Assembly (NCBI RefSeq): GCF_002929535.1 | Contig: NZ_PJJO01000058.1 | Location: 186,001-250,000 of the forward strand | DNA: 64,000 nt | Reading direction: 5' to 3' | Source of the DNA: Cryobacterium sp. Y11 | GTDB taxonomy: Bacteria > Actinomycetota > Actinomycetes > Actinomycetales > Microbacteriaceae | In this document: positions 34,037 to 45,061 of the stretch, piece by piece | Position numbering within the stretch: position 1 is the first letter of the stretch | How the letters are laid out: every line of letters begins with the position of its first letter | The notes under the pieces: model-generated | The model's database searches: none | Told to the model about the DNA's origin: nothing | The model's input: only the letters and a program-made list of their open reading frames with translations | Program-made: the position numbers and the translations under genes

Positions 34037-36256
34037 ATGGACACCGTGGCTCGCAGCATCTATATCACCAGCGCAGAAGGCAATACCGGCAAGTCGAGCA
34101 TCGCCCTCGGCGTGCTTGACACCCTCACCCACCTCGTCGAGCGGGTCGGCGTGTTCCGACCGGTCGCCCGTACCGCTACCGAGCCCGACTATGTCGTCGA
34201 GCTTCTCCTTGGCCACTTGCAGGCGAACGCCGGCCCCGGCACCGCCGCCGTCCAAACCTACGAGCAGAGCATCGGTGTCAGTTACGACGACGTTAACACC
34301 GATCCAGACGCCGCCCTGGCCGCGATCGTTGCGCGGTACAAAGCTGTCGAAGCCAACTGCGACACCGTCGTCGTTATCGGCAGCGACTACACCGACGTCG
34401 GCAGCCCCACCGAGCTCGCCTTCAACGCACGCATCGCCGCCAATCTCGGTGCCCCAGTGCTGCTCGTGCTCGGCGGCCGCGTCGGTCCCGGCGAGGGTGA
34501 ACGTCTCGGCCAGAGCGACGCCCGCTCCGCCGTAGATATTGGCCAGCAGACCGACGTGGCGCTCGCGGAATTGCGCGACGAACACGCATCCGTTCTGGCG
34601 ATCATTATCAACCGGGCCGACGAGAACGCCCTGCCGCAGATCATTGAAGCCGTGCGCGCCACGACCAACGCTCAGCCGGCGCGGTCGGGCGGAGCCTTCG
34701 GCGTGCCGATTTGGGCCATTCCCGAAGACCCCTATCTCGTTGCCCCGAGCATGCAGAGCATCATGGAGGCCACAGAGGGAACCCTGATGAAGGGCGACCC
34801 CGCCCTACTCGCCCGCGAAGCGCTCGGCGTTGTCGTGGCCGCCATGTCGATGGTCAACGTGCTCCCGCGCCTCATTGAGGGCGCCGTCGTTGTTGTTCCC
34901 GGCGACCGGGAAGACGTGTTGCTCGCCGTGCTGTTGGCCAACGCTTCCGCGACGTTCCCGTCAATTGCCGGCATCGTGCTGAACGGCGGCTTCGAGCTGC
35001 CCGACGCTATTCAACGCCTGATGGAGGGCCTCGCTCCCTCGCTGCCGATCATCAGAACTGCGCTCGGCTCGTACGACACGACCATGCGCATCACGCGCAC
35101 CCGCGGGCGCCTCGCCGCGGACTCGCAGCGCAAGCACGACACAGCGCTGGCGCTGTTCGAGACCCACGTCGACGCATCCGCTCTGCTCGACCGGCTCGAT
35201 GTCAGCCGGGCCGAGGTCGTCACGCCGCTCATGTTCGAGTACGCGCTACTCGAGCGCGCCCGGCAGAACCGCCAGCACATCGTACTGCCGGAGGGCGAGG
35301 ATGACCGCGTGCTGCGCGCCGCCGCTACCCTGCTGGCCCGCGATGTGGTCGAGCTGACGATTCTCGGCGAGGAGTTCGAGGTGCGCTCGCGCGCGATCGG
35401 CCTCGGCCTCGACATTTCCAAGGCCAAGGTCGTGAGCCCGTACGACGATCTGTTGCGCATCAAGTTCGCTCAGGAATATATGCAGTTGCGAGCACATAAG
35501 GGAATCACGCGCGACCAGGCCAATGAAACCGTCACCGATGTGAGCTATTTCGGCACCATGATGGTGCAGCTTGGCCTCGCCGACGGCATGGTTTCCGGCG
35601 CGACGCATACGACCGCGCACACTATTCGGCCGAGTTTCGAGATCATCAAAACGCAGGCCGGTGTCGGAGTGGTATCGAGCGTGTTCCTGATGGCGCTCGC
35701 TGATCGGGTGTTGGTCTACGGCGACTGCGCCGTCATCCCGGTTCCGACTGCTGAGCAGCTCGCGGACATCGCCATCTCGGCCGCGGCGACGGCGGTGCAG
35801 TTCGGCATCGAGCCGCGCATCGCGATGCTGTCGTACTCCACCGGAACCAGCGGCGAGGGCGCCGACGTCGACAAGGTGCGCACCGCCACTGCGCTCGTCC
35901 GCGAGCGCCGGCCCGACCTGCTGGTCGAGGGTCCCATTCAGTACGATGCAGCAGCGGATGCCGCGGTCGCCGCCACCAAGATGCCCGGTTCCACCGTGGC
36001 TGGCCGCGCCACCGTGTTCATCTTCCCCGACCTCAACACCGGCAATAACACCTACAAGGCTGTGCAGCGAAGCGCCGGCGCTGTCGCGATCGGACCTGTT
36101 CTGCAGGGCCTGCGCAAGGCGATCAACGATCTCTCGCGCGGCGCGCTCGTGCAGGACATTGTGAACACCGTGGCGATTACGGCCATCCAGGCGGCCGGGC
36201 TGACGGATGCCGCGACCCCGGCTCTGGACGCAACTCCGGCCGGAGCAACCCGATGA
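34037..36256 (+). CDS. pta: Phosphate acetyltransferase (long form)
   Basis: A 739-residue Pta that converts acetyl-CoA and phosphate to acetyl phosphate. The N-terminal BioD-like P-loop domain (SAEGNTGKSSIALGVL) and the central DRTGG domain mark the long regulatory form. The C-terminal catalytic domain (from about residue 405) has VLPEGEDDRVLRAA, FGTMMVQLGLADGMVSGATH and VFIFPDLNTGNNTYKAVQRS. ATG 34037 lacks a good ribosome-binding site; GTG 34046 is an alternative. It overlaps ackA by ATGA, so both enzymes of the acetate pathway are coupled. Confidence 0.96.
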   Translation: MDTVARSIYITSAEGNTGKSSIALGVLDTLTHLVERVGVFRPVARTATEPDYVVELLLGHLQANAGPGTAAVQTYEQSIGVSYDDVNTDPDAALAAIVARYKAVEANCDTVVVIGSDYTDVGSPTELAFNARIAANLGAPVLLVLGGRVGPGEGERLGQSDARSAVDIGQQTDVALAELRDEHASVLAIIINRADENALPQIIEAVRATTNAQPARSGGAFGVPIWAIPEDPYLVAPSMQSIMEATEGTLMKGDPALLAREALGVVVAAMSMVNVLPRLIEGAVVVVPGDREDVLLAVLLANASATFPSIAGIVLNGGFELPDAIQRLMEGLAPSLPIIRTALGSYDTTMRITRTRGRLAADSQRKHDTALALFETHVDASALLDRLDVSRAEVVTPLMFEYALLERARQNRQHIVLPEGEDDRVLRAAATLLARDVVELTILGEEFEVRSRAIGLGLDISKAKVVSPYDDLLRIKFAQEYMQLRAHKGITRDQANETVTDVSYFGTMMVQLGLADGMVSGATHTTAHTIRPSFEIIKTQAGVGVVSSVFLMALADRVLVYGDCAVIPVPTAEQLADIAISAAATAVQFGIEPRIAMLSYSTGTSGEGADVDKVRTATALVRERRPDLLVEGPIQYDAAADAAVAATKMPGSTVAGRATVFIFPDLNTGNNTYKAVQRSAGAVAIGPVLQGLRKAINDLSRGALVQDIVNTVAITAIQAAGLTDAATPALDATPAGATR

Positions 36257-37587
36257 CCGCGGTTCTCGTCGTCAACTCGGGGTCGAGTTCCTTTAAATAC
36301 CAGCTGATTGACATGGACACCGAGACCACCCTCGCGAGCGGTCTGGTCGAGCGTATCGGCGAGCTCATGGGGCACTCGTCGCATTCGGTTGCTTCGGGCG
36401 TAGCTGCTTCGGTGGCGTCGGGCGCGGGTGTCGATATGACTTCTTTGATAGCGTCGAGCGCAGCTTCGAGCACGGCGACGCGCGTGATGACCAGCCTGGT
36501 GGCGCAACCGGCGACGCAAACAGAGGTTGCGGCATCCGCTTCACAAAAATGGAAGCGCGAACTTCCCATCCCAGACCACACCGCCGGATTCGCGGTCATG
36601 CTGGAGGCGTTCGCCACCCACGGTCCCTCGCTCGGCACCCACCCGCCGGTCGCGGTGGGGCACCGGGTCGTGCACGGCGGGGCCCGGTTTCACGAACCCA
36701 CCCTGGTCACGCCGCAGGTAGAGCGTGACATTGACGAGTTAGCAGCGCTTGCTCCGCTGCACAATCCGGGCGCGTTGCAGGGTATCGTGGCCGCCGAGAT
36801 CGCTTTTCCCGCTGTGCCGCACGTGGCCATTTTCGACACGGCCTTTCACCAGACTCTCCCGCCCGAGGCGTTCACCTATGCGATCAACGCGGACCTGGCC
36901 GAGCGGTTTCGAATCCGGCGCTACGGGTTTCACGGCACGAGCTACAGCTTCGTCTCGCGTGCCGGTGCGGAATTTCTCGGCCGGAAGCTTACCGACCTGA
37001 ACCAGATTGTGCTGCACCTCGGCAACGGAGCATCGGTTTGTGCCGTGCGCGGCGGCCAATCGGTGGAAACGAGCATGGGTATGACCCCGCTCGAGGGGCT
37101 CGTCATGGGTACCCGCTCTGGCGACATCGACGCCGGCGTGCTCTTTCACCTGCACCGCCGTGCTGGTCTCGACATTGACGATCTCGACACCCTGCTCAAC
37201 CGCGGGAGCGGACTGCTCGGCCTCACCGGTCGCGGCGATATGCGCGACGTGATCATGGCCGCCGAGGCTGGCGACGGTCCATCCCAGCTCGCGATTGACG
37301 TCTACGTGCACCGGCTCAAGCACTACGTTGGCGCCTACTTTGCCCAGCTCGGGCGGGTCGACGTGATCTCGTTCACGGCGGGGGTCGGCGAGAACGATCC
37401 CATGCTGCGTGCTCGCACGCTCGGCGAGCTCGAGGCATTCGGCATCCGTATCGACCCGGCACGCAATGCCGCCACCGATCGCGGCCCGCGCGTTATCAGC
37501 ACGGACGACTCCGCGGTCACCGTGCTCGTTATTCCCACCAACGAAGAGCTGGAGATCGCCCGCCAGACCCTCGCCACGGTGCGCTAG
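36253..37587 (+). CDS. ackA: Acetate kinase with an Ala/Ser-rich insertion
   Basis: A 444-residue acetate kinase, about 45 longer than usual. Catalytic landmarks are intact: VNSGSSSFKY (Asn8), GHRVVHGG, IFDTAFHQT, GFHGTSY, MGTRSGDID and FTAGVGEND. The extra length lies at residues 41-97, a low-complexity Ala/Ser/Thr/Val stretch between the first domain strand pair and KRELPIPDHTAGF. It has no counterpart in standard AckA. The enzyme transfers phosphate between acetyl phosphate and ADP. The stop codon TAG is part of the first unit of a tandem repeat that continues downstream. Confidence 0.95.
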   Translation: MTAVLVVNSGSSSFKYQLIDMDTETTLASGLVERIGELMGHSSHSVASGVAASVASGAGVDMTSLIASSAASSTATRVMTSLVAQPATQTEVAASASQKWKRELPIPDHTAGFAVMLEAFATHGPSLGTHPPVAVGHRVVHGGARFHEPTLVTPQVERDIDELAALAPLHNPGALQGIVAAEIAFPAVPHVAIFDTAFHQTLPPEAFTYAINADLAERFRIRRYGFHGTSYSFVSRAGAEFLGRKLTDLNQIVLHLGNGASVCAVRGGQSVETSMGMTPLEGLVMGTRSGDIDAGVLFHLHRRAGLDIDDLDTLLNRGSGLLGLTGRGDMRDVIMAAEAGDGPSQLAIDVYVHRLKHYVGAYFAQLGRVDVISFTAGVGENDPMLRARTLGELEAFGIRIDPARNAATDRGPRVISTDDSAVTVLVIPTNEELEIARQTLATVR

Positions 37588-37715
37588 CTCGCCTGGCCCG
37601 CCTGGCCCGCCTGGCCCGCCTAGCCCGCCTGGCTCGCGCCTGGCTCGCGTAGCTCGCCTGGCTCGCGTAGCTCGGGCAGCCTCGTCGCGCCTGGCTCGCG
37701 CCTGGCTCGCGTCCG
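37582..37715 (+). repeat. Degenerate tandem repeat of 9-11 bp units after ackA
   Basis: Units of the form GCCTGGCCC or GCGTAGCTC repeat about a dozen times, three of them exactly (37591-37617). The ackA stop codon lies in a CTAGCTC unit at the left edge. No spacers of CRISPR type are present. Confidence 0.8.
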
Positions 37716-37728
37716 CCCGCCGGTCGCT

Positions 37729-37815
37729 GGTACGTAATGCCGGTAAATCTGGGACGCACCGAGCGGCCATGGCCTCATGCCCGGCGTGTCGCGAATATTG
37801 CCGGTGTTACGTGCG
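37729..37815. repeat. Left inverted palindrome flanking the DUF559 gene
   Basis: About 86 bp. Read inwards from the left it matches the reverse complement of 38825-38911 without gaps, with conserved outer blocks GGTACGTAA..CCGGTA.ATC and CCGGCGTGTC.CGA and a variable centre. Each copy is also internally palindromic (GGTACGTAAtgCCGGTAAAT against AATATTGCCGGTGTTACGTGC). It ends 5 bp before the stop codon of the nuclease gene. Confidence 0.85.
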
Positions 37816-37819
37816 CGAC

Positions 37820-38728
37820 TTACCACCACGGCTCGTTCTGGCCGCGCAATTGGCGACCGCGATGGCGATCCCGGACCCATCGTGCGTCAGCAACCGTGCG
37901 TTCGATAGTCGCGAGCGTCGTCTCCCATTCATACATGATGTGGCGGTAGGACAATCGAAGGGTTCGGCGGCCCAGCCCCTCGACCATGAGGTCTCGGTCG
38001 TAATCAGAGATGAATTTGGTCGCCCCGTGCCACTGCCTGCCATCGATCTCGAGTGCGACACAATCGTCAACGACGAGGTCCTCGTAGATCGAGCCGACTC
38101 TCGCCTGCGCGACGACGGCAAAGCCGCGATGGCGCAGCCGTCGTCGCGTCAGAGTCTCGAGCCCGGAGTCTGCCGTGTCCTCCATCTCCCGAATGCCGGG
38201 CTGAAGTCGTGCCGGTGCGAGCACGCAGAGGTGGTGTACTTGCGAGGCGGTGAGGAACTTGAGATGGAGTGCCGATTCCAGACATGCGATGGCGTGTTCT
38301 TCGTTGAGACAATGGATAGCCTGCCAGACGGCTTCCACGGGGTCGACCATCCACGACGTTCCGGCAAGAGCGAAGCGCGGCTTTGCTCCGTGAAAATGAA
38401 GACTTCGCCCGCTCGGGTCGGCGCTCGGGCGCGCGGTCTCGCCGCCCCCGCGGGCATCCGCTGGACGCATCAGGTGGAGTGCCGAGTCCACGCCGCACCA
38501 CACATCAGACCGATGCACGGCACTGACGCAGGCAATTTGGGCGTGCAATGCCGCGGCTTGACGTTGCTCGGCATCGGCGTGTTCGCAGACATAGGTGCCG
38601 CGAGCGGCCCTGGCGATAAGGCCGAGGTGCAGTGCAGCCCGAATTTCCCGCGCGCTCACGCCGCTCCGAAATAGTTCGTCGGTCGTGGCGACATGACCGA
38701 GTGAGCAAATCAACTGAAGTGGGCGCAT
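37820..38728 (-). CDS. DUF559 nuclease-like protein with AbiEi-type winged helix
   Basis: A 302-residue protein from ATG 38728. The N-terminal 50 residues (GHVATTDELFRSGVSAREIR, then LIARAARGTYVCEHA) form a winged helix like that of AbiEi-type antitoxin/regulator domains. The C-terminal 110 residues are a DUF559/Vsr-like domain of the PD-(D/E)xK nuclease fold: DLVVDDCVALEIDGRQWHGA supplies the acidic residues and DYDRDLMVEGLGRRTLRLSY the following helix and strand. Biological function of such proteins is not established. The gene is enclosed by matched inverted hairpin repeats, which is the main reason to suspect a mobile or self-maintaining element. The 45 residues upstream in frame read like non-coding sequence. 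Confidence 0.85.
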   Translation of the reverse strand: MRPLQLICSLGHVATTDELFRSGVSAREIRAALHLGLIARAARGTYVCEHADAEQRQAAALHAQIACVSAVHRSDVWCGVDSALHLMRPADARGGGETARPSADPSGRSLHFHGAKPRFALAGTSWMVDPVEAVWQAIHCLNEEHAIACLESALHLKFLTASQVHHLCVLAPARLQPGIREMEDTADSGLETLTRRRLRHRGFAVVAQARVGSIYEDLVVDDCVALEIDGRQWHGATKFISDYDRDLMVEGLGRRTLRLSYRHIMYEWETTLATIERTVADARWVRDRHRGRQLRGQNEPWW

Positions 38729-38824
38729 GCCGAGATGATGCCGGCTCCGACTCGGCTGCGAGGTTCGGTCGGCAATTCTGGGGAGAAACGGATGCTGCGC
38801 CCGGCTGGGGAGGAGACATCCGTT

Positions 38825-38911
38825 GGGTAATACCGGTAAAAATCGTGACACGCCGGTGCTCAATGCGCCGTCAGACGGCGTGTCTTAGATCTACCGGTTT
38901 TACGTACCGCG
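38825..38911. repeat. Right inverted palindrome flanking the DUF559 gene
   Basis: Reverse-oriented partner of 37729-37815. Of 86 aligned positions the outer 33 and the block 53-82 agree at most positions, while the centre differs but keeps hairpin potential (CGCCGTC...GACGGCG). It lies about 95 bp upstream of the nuclease start. Confidence 0.85.
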
Positions 38912-38989
38912 ATAGACAGGGTCGGGCGCTGTCGCTGCGGGCGCGTAGCGCGTGACGAATCGGCGCGGCCGAGTGTCGGTGGGGGCAAG

Positions 38990-38995
38990 TACCAT
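38990..38995 (+). promoter_or_regulatory. Leaderless -10 box of dnaX
   Basis: TACCAT is followed by 7 nt and GTG 39003, which fixes the dnaX start at VVTALYRRYRP, the expected N-terminus of the family. Confidence 0.6.
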
Positions 38996-39002
38996 TGGAA
39001 GC

Positions 39003-41783
39003 GTGGTTACCGCCCTGTATCGCCGCTACCGGCCAGAGACCTTTGCCGAAATGATCGGTCAGTCCCAAGTGACTGATCCGCTGATGACGGCGCTGCGCAC
39101 AAACCGGGTGAATCATGCCTATTTGTTTAGTGGTCCGCGCGGCTGTGGCAAGACGACGTCGGCGCGCATTCTTGCGCGCTGCCTCAATTGCGCCGAGGGT
39201 CCAACTGACACTCCCTGCGGTGTCTGCCCCAGCTGTGTTGAGCTGGCCCGTGACGGTGGCGGCTCCCTCGACGTCGTCGAGATCGACGCGGCCAGCCACA
39301 ACGGTGTCGATGACGCCCGCGACATTCGCGAGCGTGCGATCTTCGCGCCCGCCCGTGACCGCTACAAAATCTTTATCCTCGACGAGGCGCACATGGTGAC
39401 GCCGCAGGGCTTCAACGCCCTGCTCAAGATCGTCGAAGAGCCGCCGGAACACGTGAAGTTCATCTTTGCGACCACCGAACCCGAAAAGGTGATCGGCACC
39501 ATCCGTTCGCGTACTCACCACTATCCGTTCCGGTTGGTGCCGCCGGGGCCGATGCTCGAATACGTGCAGCAGATGTGCGACGCCGAGAAAATGATTGTCG
39601 CGCCCGGAGTGCTGCCGCTCGTTGTGCGCGCCGGCGGAGGCTCGCCGCGCGACACCCTGTCGCTGCTCGACCAGCTCATGGCCGGGTCCGACGGGCAGTC
39701 GATTGAGTACGAGCGCGCCGTGGCGCTGCTCGGTTACACCAGCGCGTCACTGCTCGACGAAGCCGTCGAGGCCATCGGCGCGCGCGATGCCGGGGCAGCA
39801 TTTGACGCCGTTGACCGGGTTATTCAGACCGGGCAAGATCCGCGCCGGTTCGTTGAAGACCTCCTGGAGCGGATGCGAGACCTCATTATCGTCGCGGCCA
39901 CGAGCGTCGCCGGCGCCGCAGCGGTGCTGCGCGGAGTGCCACAAGACGAGCTCGAACGCATGAGCGTACAGGCCTCGGCGTTCGGACCGGCCGAGCTCTC
40001 GCGCACCGCCGATATTTTGAACGCCGCGCTCACTGAGATGAGCGGGGCTACCTCGCCGCGCCTGCACCTCGAGCTGATGATCGCCCGCGCGCTGATTCCC
40101 GCGAGCGATGACACGACGCGCGGTGCGCTCGCCAGAGTCGAGCGCCTCGAGCGTCGCATCGGAGTCGACGGATTCACTGCGCCCGCTGGTGCCGCTGGTG
40201 TGCCCGCCGGTGGTGCCGCTGCCGTGCCGGTTGGTGCATCCGCCGCTGCGCTCGCTGGGGCCGCGGCTCGGCCGGCTGCCACCGGCGCGAGTTCCCCAAA
40301 TGGCGATCTCGGCACGCTCGATCACCGGGTGGGAACGTCAGTCCCACCCGCCACGGCCCCGCGGGCTGGCGGCTTCGCCGCTCCCGCCTCTCAGCTGCCG
40401 TCCGCCGTGAGCTCGGCCGAGCCAGGGTCCGCTTCGCCGTCCGCAACCGGAGCGACCTCCGCCCGTCCGCTTGCCGAGCCCGCCATCCCAGCAACGCAAG
40501 CTGTCCGCTCTGCCGTGGTCCCCGGAGCCCCGGTCTCGCTGCAGCAGCTCAAGGACGCCTGGCCGGAGATTCTCGAAGCAGTAAAAACAGAGAAAACGAC
40601 CGCGTGGCTCGTCGTCTATACCGCGCACGTACTCAGTCTGAACGGCGACGTGCTCGCCCTCTCGTTCCCGAGCCATGCCGATGTCGAGAGTTTCAAGCAG
40701 CAAAAGGTCCCCGGAATGGGAACCAGCGACTTCTTGCGCACCGCAATCGTCGCGGTGCTCGGACTCCGGGTCAAGTTCATCGCGCGCGTCGACACCGGTC
40801 GCGAGATTTCTTCACCGAGCGCGTCATCGTCGGGCGACTCGACAACGGTCGCCGCGGAGCCTGCGCCAGCTGCCCCGACGCGCGAGTTGACTGACAGTGC
40901 GGCGGCGTCTGCGTCAACCGAACCGACTTCGGCCGAGCCCGACCTGGTTGGGACTGCATCCCCCGCAACGACGGTGCACGCGCCCAACGGAACGGAATCG
41001 GTCGTGCCGCTCGCGCCCAACGCGCCCCCGCCAACCGAAATCGCTCCCGACCTCGCCGCGTCACCCGCGCCCCCGTCAACGGAAGTCGCGGCCGCCGCTG
41101 GGCGAGAAGCGACGCCGCCCAATGCAGCACCGGCTGGTGTGTCACCCGTGGCGAAGTCGACCAGTGGGTGGGCCACGGTGGCCATTCCCGGCTCGCCCAA
41201 CGGTCCGGCGCTACCCATTGTTGCCGACGACACAACGGATGCCCCGGGCACTGCCGCCCCCGCCGGTCAGCTACCGAACGCTGCCCCGTTCCCGCCGTCG
41301 ACGGCCGTGCCGTCGCCAGCTCCGCGGCGCCAGGATGAGCCGCCGTTCGACGATGTGCCCCCGCCGTTTGACGACGATGATGCGCCGCCCGAGATGGACG
41401 CACCCGCCGAGGAACGCGTGCCAAACTACGAGGCGCATGTTGAGGCATCCGCTTCGCATCCGCGCGCGGAGCAGGGTCGACAGCCTCAGAACTCGGGCCA
41501 GCCCGCCGTGGGTCAGCAGGGTTCCGGCCAGCCGGCCGCCGGCCAGGCCGCTGCCGGTCAGCCCGCTGTGGGCCAGCAGGCATCCGGTCAGCAGGGCGGG
41601 TCGGCCCAACGCCAGCATCCGAATGCTTCCGGCCAGCGCGACAGTGCGAAGGACCGGTCGCGCGCGCCATCGTTCGCCGAGAAGCAGCGCTATGGCGAAG
41701 CCGTCGTGCGCGAGATTCTTGGTGCGACTTTCATCGAGGAACAGCCCTATTCCGCAGCACCCCGAACCAGAAACGACCACTAG
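39003..41783 (+). CDS. dnaX: DNA polymerase III subunits gamma/tau
   Basis: A 926-residue clamp-loader ATPase. Residues 1-370 are the canonical core: YRRYRPETFAEMIGQ, Walker A GPRGCGKT (44-51), the zinc module C63-x8-C72-x2-C75-x2-C78, Walker B ILDEAH and the SRC-like IRSRTHHY. The long C-terminal half is Ala/Pro/Thr-rich and poorly ordered. It includes a tau-like segment near LQQLKDAWPEILEAV and a Gly-Gln-Pro-Ala repeat near residues 833-865. recR follows 3 bp after the stop. Confidence 0.96.
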   Translation: MVTALYRRYRPETFAEMIGQSQVTDPLMTALRTNRVNHAYLFSGPRGCGKTTSARILARCLNCAEGPTDTPCGVCPSCVELARDGGGSLDVVEIDAASHNGVDDARDIRERAIFAPARDRYKIFILDEAHMVTPQGFNALLKIVEEPPEHVKFIFATTEPEKVIGTIRSRTHHYPFRLVPPGPMLEYVQQMCDAEKMIVAPGVLPLVVRAGGGSPRDTLSLLDQLMAGSDGQSIEYERAVALLGYTSASLLDEAVEAIGARDAGAAFDAVDRVIQTGQDPRRFVEDLLERMRDLIIVAATSVAGAAAVLRGVPQDELERMSVQASAFGPAELSRTADILNAALTEMSGATSPRLHLELMIARALIPASDDTTRGALARVERLERRIGVDGFTAPAGAAGVPAGGAAAVPVGASAAALAGAAARPAATGASSPNGDLGTLDHRVGTSVPPATAPRAGGFAAPASQLPSAVSSAEPGSASPSATGATSARPLAEPAIPATQAVRSAVVPGAPVSLQQLKDAWPEILEAVKTEKTTAWLVVYTAHVLSLNGDVLALSFPSHADVESFKQQKVPGMGTSDFLRTAIVAVLGLRVKFIARVDTGREISSPSASSSGDSTTVAAEPAPAAPTRELTDSAAASASTEPTSAEPDLVGTASPATTVHAPNGTESVVPLAPNAPPPTEIAPDLAASPAPPSTEVAAAAGREATPPNAAPAGVSPVAKSTSGWATVAIPGSPNGPALPIVADDTTDAPGTAAPAGQLPNAAPFPPSTAVPSPAPRRQDEPPFDDVPPPFDDDDAPPEMDAPAEERVPNYEAHVEASASHPRAEQGRQPQNSGQPAVGQQGSGQPAAGQAAAGQPAVGQQASGQQGGSAQRQHPNASGQRDSAKDRSRAPSFAEKQRYGEAVVREILGATFIEEQPYSAAPRTRNDH
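41496..41610 (+). repeat. In-frame Gly-Gln repeat in the dnaX tail
   Basis: Codons for GQPAVGQQGSGQPAAGQAAA and continuing give repeats of G-Q-[PAQ]-[AS]. The DNA units GGCCAGCC and GGTCAGCAGG recur, so the array probably varies in length between strains. Confidence 0.7.
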
Positions 41784-41786
41784 ACC

Positions 41787-42386
<600 letters not shown>

Positions 42387-42606
42387 CCAGAACCGTCCTC
42401 CACCGGTCGCCGCCCCTCGCGCCATCGTCCTATTTCCCGGGCCCGGCGACCCAAGGTAGGCCCAAGGCCCCAACCCGGGCGCTGGCTAGCGCGTGTCCCC
42501 ATGCCGCGCACCGTCACATGGCACCCACCCGCTGGCACCAGCATTTAGGATGGGAACTTGGACGCGGCCCAGCAACCGGTCGGCGACACCCCATCTCAGG
42601 AGTCAC
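42387..42606. promoter_or_regulatory. recR-ask spacer with ask promoter
   Basis: Contains GGGCCC-rich palindromic sequence around 42435-42480, a TAGGAT box at about 42546-42551 that could serve ask, and the ribosome-binding site AGGAGT (42599-42604) before ATG 42607. No attenuator-like leader peptide was seen. Confidence 0.4.
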
Positions 42607-43884
42607 ATGAGCTTGATCGTGCAGAAGTTCGGCGGGTCATCCGTCGCCGATGCCGAAAGCATCAAACGTGTCGCCAAACGCATCGTCGATACCCGCAAGG
42701 CCGGTAATGAGGTCGTCGTCGCCGTCTCTGCCATGGGCGACTCCACCGACGAACTGCTCGACCTCGCCCACCAGGTCACGCCCCTGCCAGCTCCGCGCGA
42801 GCTCGACATGTTGCTCACCGCTGGCGAACGCATCTCGATGGCGCTTTTGGCAATGTCCATCAAAAGCCTCGGCTACGACGCCCGCTCCTTCACCGGCAGC
42901 CAGGCCGGCATGATCACGGATGCCCGCCACGGCTCGGCGCGCATCGTCGACGTCACGCCCGGACGCATCCGCTCGGCCCTCGACGAGGGCGCCGTCGCCA
43001 TCGTCGCCGGGTTTCAGGGCTTTAGCCGCGACACCATGGACATCACGACCCTCGGACGCGGCGGCTCCGACACCACGGCCGTTGCCCTCGCCGCCGCCCT
43101 CGACGCCGATATATGCGAGATTTACACGGATGTCGATGGCATCTTCACCGCCGACCCGCGCGTCGTTCCCCACGCCCGCAAACTAGAGCGCGTCACGAGC
43201 GAAGAGATGCTCGAACTCTCGGCCGCTGGAGCCAAGGTTCTGCATATTCGCGCAGTGGAATATGCCCGGCGCCACGGCGTCACGCTGCACGTTCGTTCCT
43301 CGTTTAACAACAACACTGGCACCATCGTGTACAACGCCGTGACCGCGCGAGAAAATGGAGAAATTGTGGAAGAGCCCGTCATCGCTGGAATCGCCGCCGA
43401 CCTGAGCGAGGCGAAGGTCACCGTCGTCGGAGTTCCCGACATTCCAGGCAAGGCCGCCCTGATCTTCAAAATTGTGGCGAAGACGAATGCCAACGTCGAC
43501 ATGATCGTGCAGAACGTGTCGGCCGCGGCGACCGGGCTCACCGATATCTCGTTCACGCTGCCCAAGTCGGAAGGCCAGCAGGTGTTGACCGCGCTGACTA
43601 ACGAACAGAGCCGCATCGGGTTCGCCGGCCTGCAATACGACGACCAGATCGCCAAGCTTGCCCTCGTCGGTGGCGGTATGCGCACCAACACCGGCGTCTC
43701 GGCGAAGCTGTTCGAGGCACTGTACGAGGCTGGAATCAACATCGAGATGATCTCGACCAGTGAGATTCGCATCTCGGTCGTCACCCGGGCCGACACCATC
43801 AACGAAGCCCTCCGCGTGGTGCACACCGCGTTCGGGCTCGACGGAGAGGCCGAAGCCGTCGTGCACGGCGGCTCCGGCCGCTAG
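42607..43884 (+). CDS. ask: Aspartate kinase
   Basis: A 425-residue aspartokinase that phosphorylates aspartate, the first step to lysine, threonine and methionine. The kinase domain starts with [16 protein letters not shown] and contains [19 protein letters not shown] and [15 protein letters not shown]. Two ACT domains follow (about residues 265-425), which bind the feedback inhibitors. The internal in-frame start region typical of an alpha/beta overlapping gene in actinobacteria may exist but was not verified. asd follows 55 bp downstream. Confidence 0.96.
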   Translation: MSLIVQKFGGSSVADAESIKRVAKRIVDTRKAGNEVVVAVSAMGDSTDELLDLAHQVTPLPAPRELDMLLTAGERISMALLAMSIKSLGYDARSFTGSQAGMITDARHGSARIVDVTPGRIRSALDEGAVAIVAGFQGFSRDTMDITTLGRGGSDTTAVALAAALDADICEIYTDVDGIFTADPRVVPHARKLERVTSEEMLELSAAGAKVLHIRAVEYARRHGVTLHVRSSFNNNTGTIVYNAVTARENGEIVEEPVIAGIAADLSEAKVTVVGVPDIPGKAALIFKIVAKTNANVDMIVQNVSAAATGLTDISFTLPKSEGQQVLTALTNEQSRIGFAGLQYDDQIAKLALVGGGMRTNTGVSAKLFEALYEAGINIEMISTSEIRISVVTRADTINEALRVVHTAFGLDGEAEAVVHGGSGR

Positions 43885-43930
43885 CTGGCAAATCTGCCGA
43901 CTGAATCAGCCACTCCCCGAACGACGTTAG

Positions 43931-45016
<1,086 letters not shown>

Positions 45017-45061
45017 CGCCCACCCCCTCATTTGGGGGCACGTCGCGTAGACTTTGACTGC

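Noticed and set aside
37582-37715. Short repeated units after ackA considered as a CRISPR array
   Set aside because: Units are 9-11 bp without unique spacers and no cas genes are present.
37729-38911. Target-site duplication around the DUF559 element
   Set aside because: Compared flanks (CGGTCGCT on the left, GCGATAGA on the right) show no clear short direct repeat, so a classical transposition footprint could not be claimed.
42637-43173. Antisense frame within aspartate kinase
   Set aside because: Shadow of a conserved gene with no independent support.
45017-45045. CCCCCTCATTTGGGGG hairpin after asd as a terminator
   Set aside because: The stem is only 5-6 bp and has no T-run; too weak to call.
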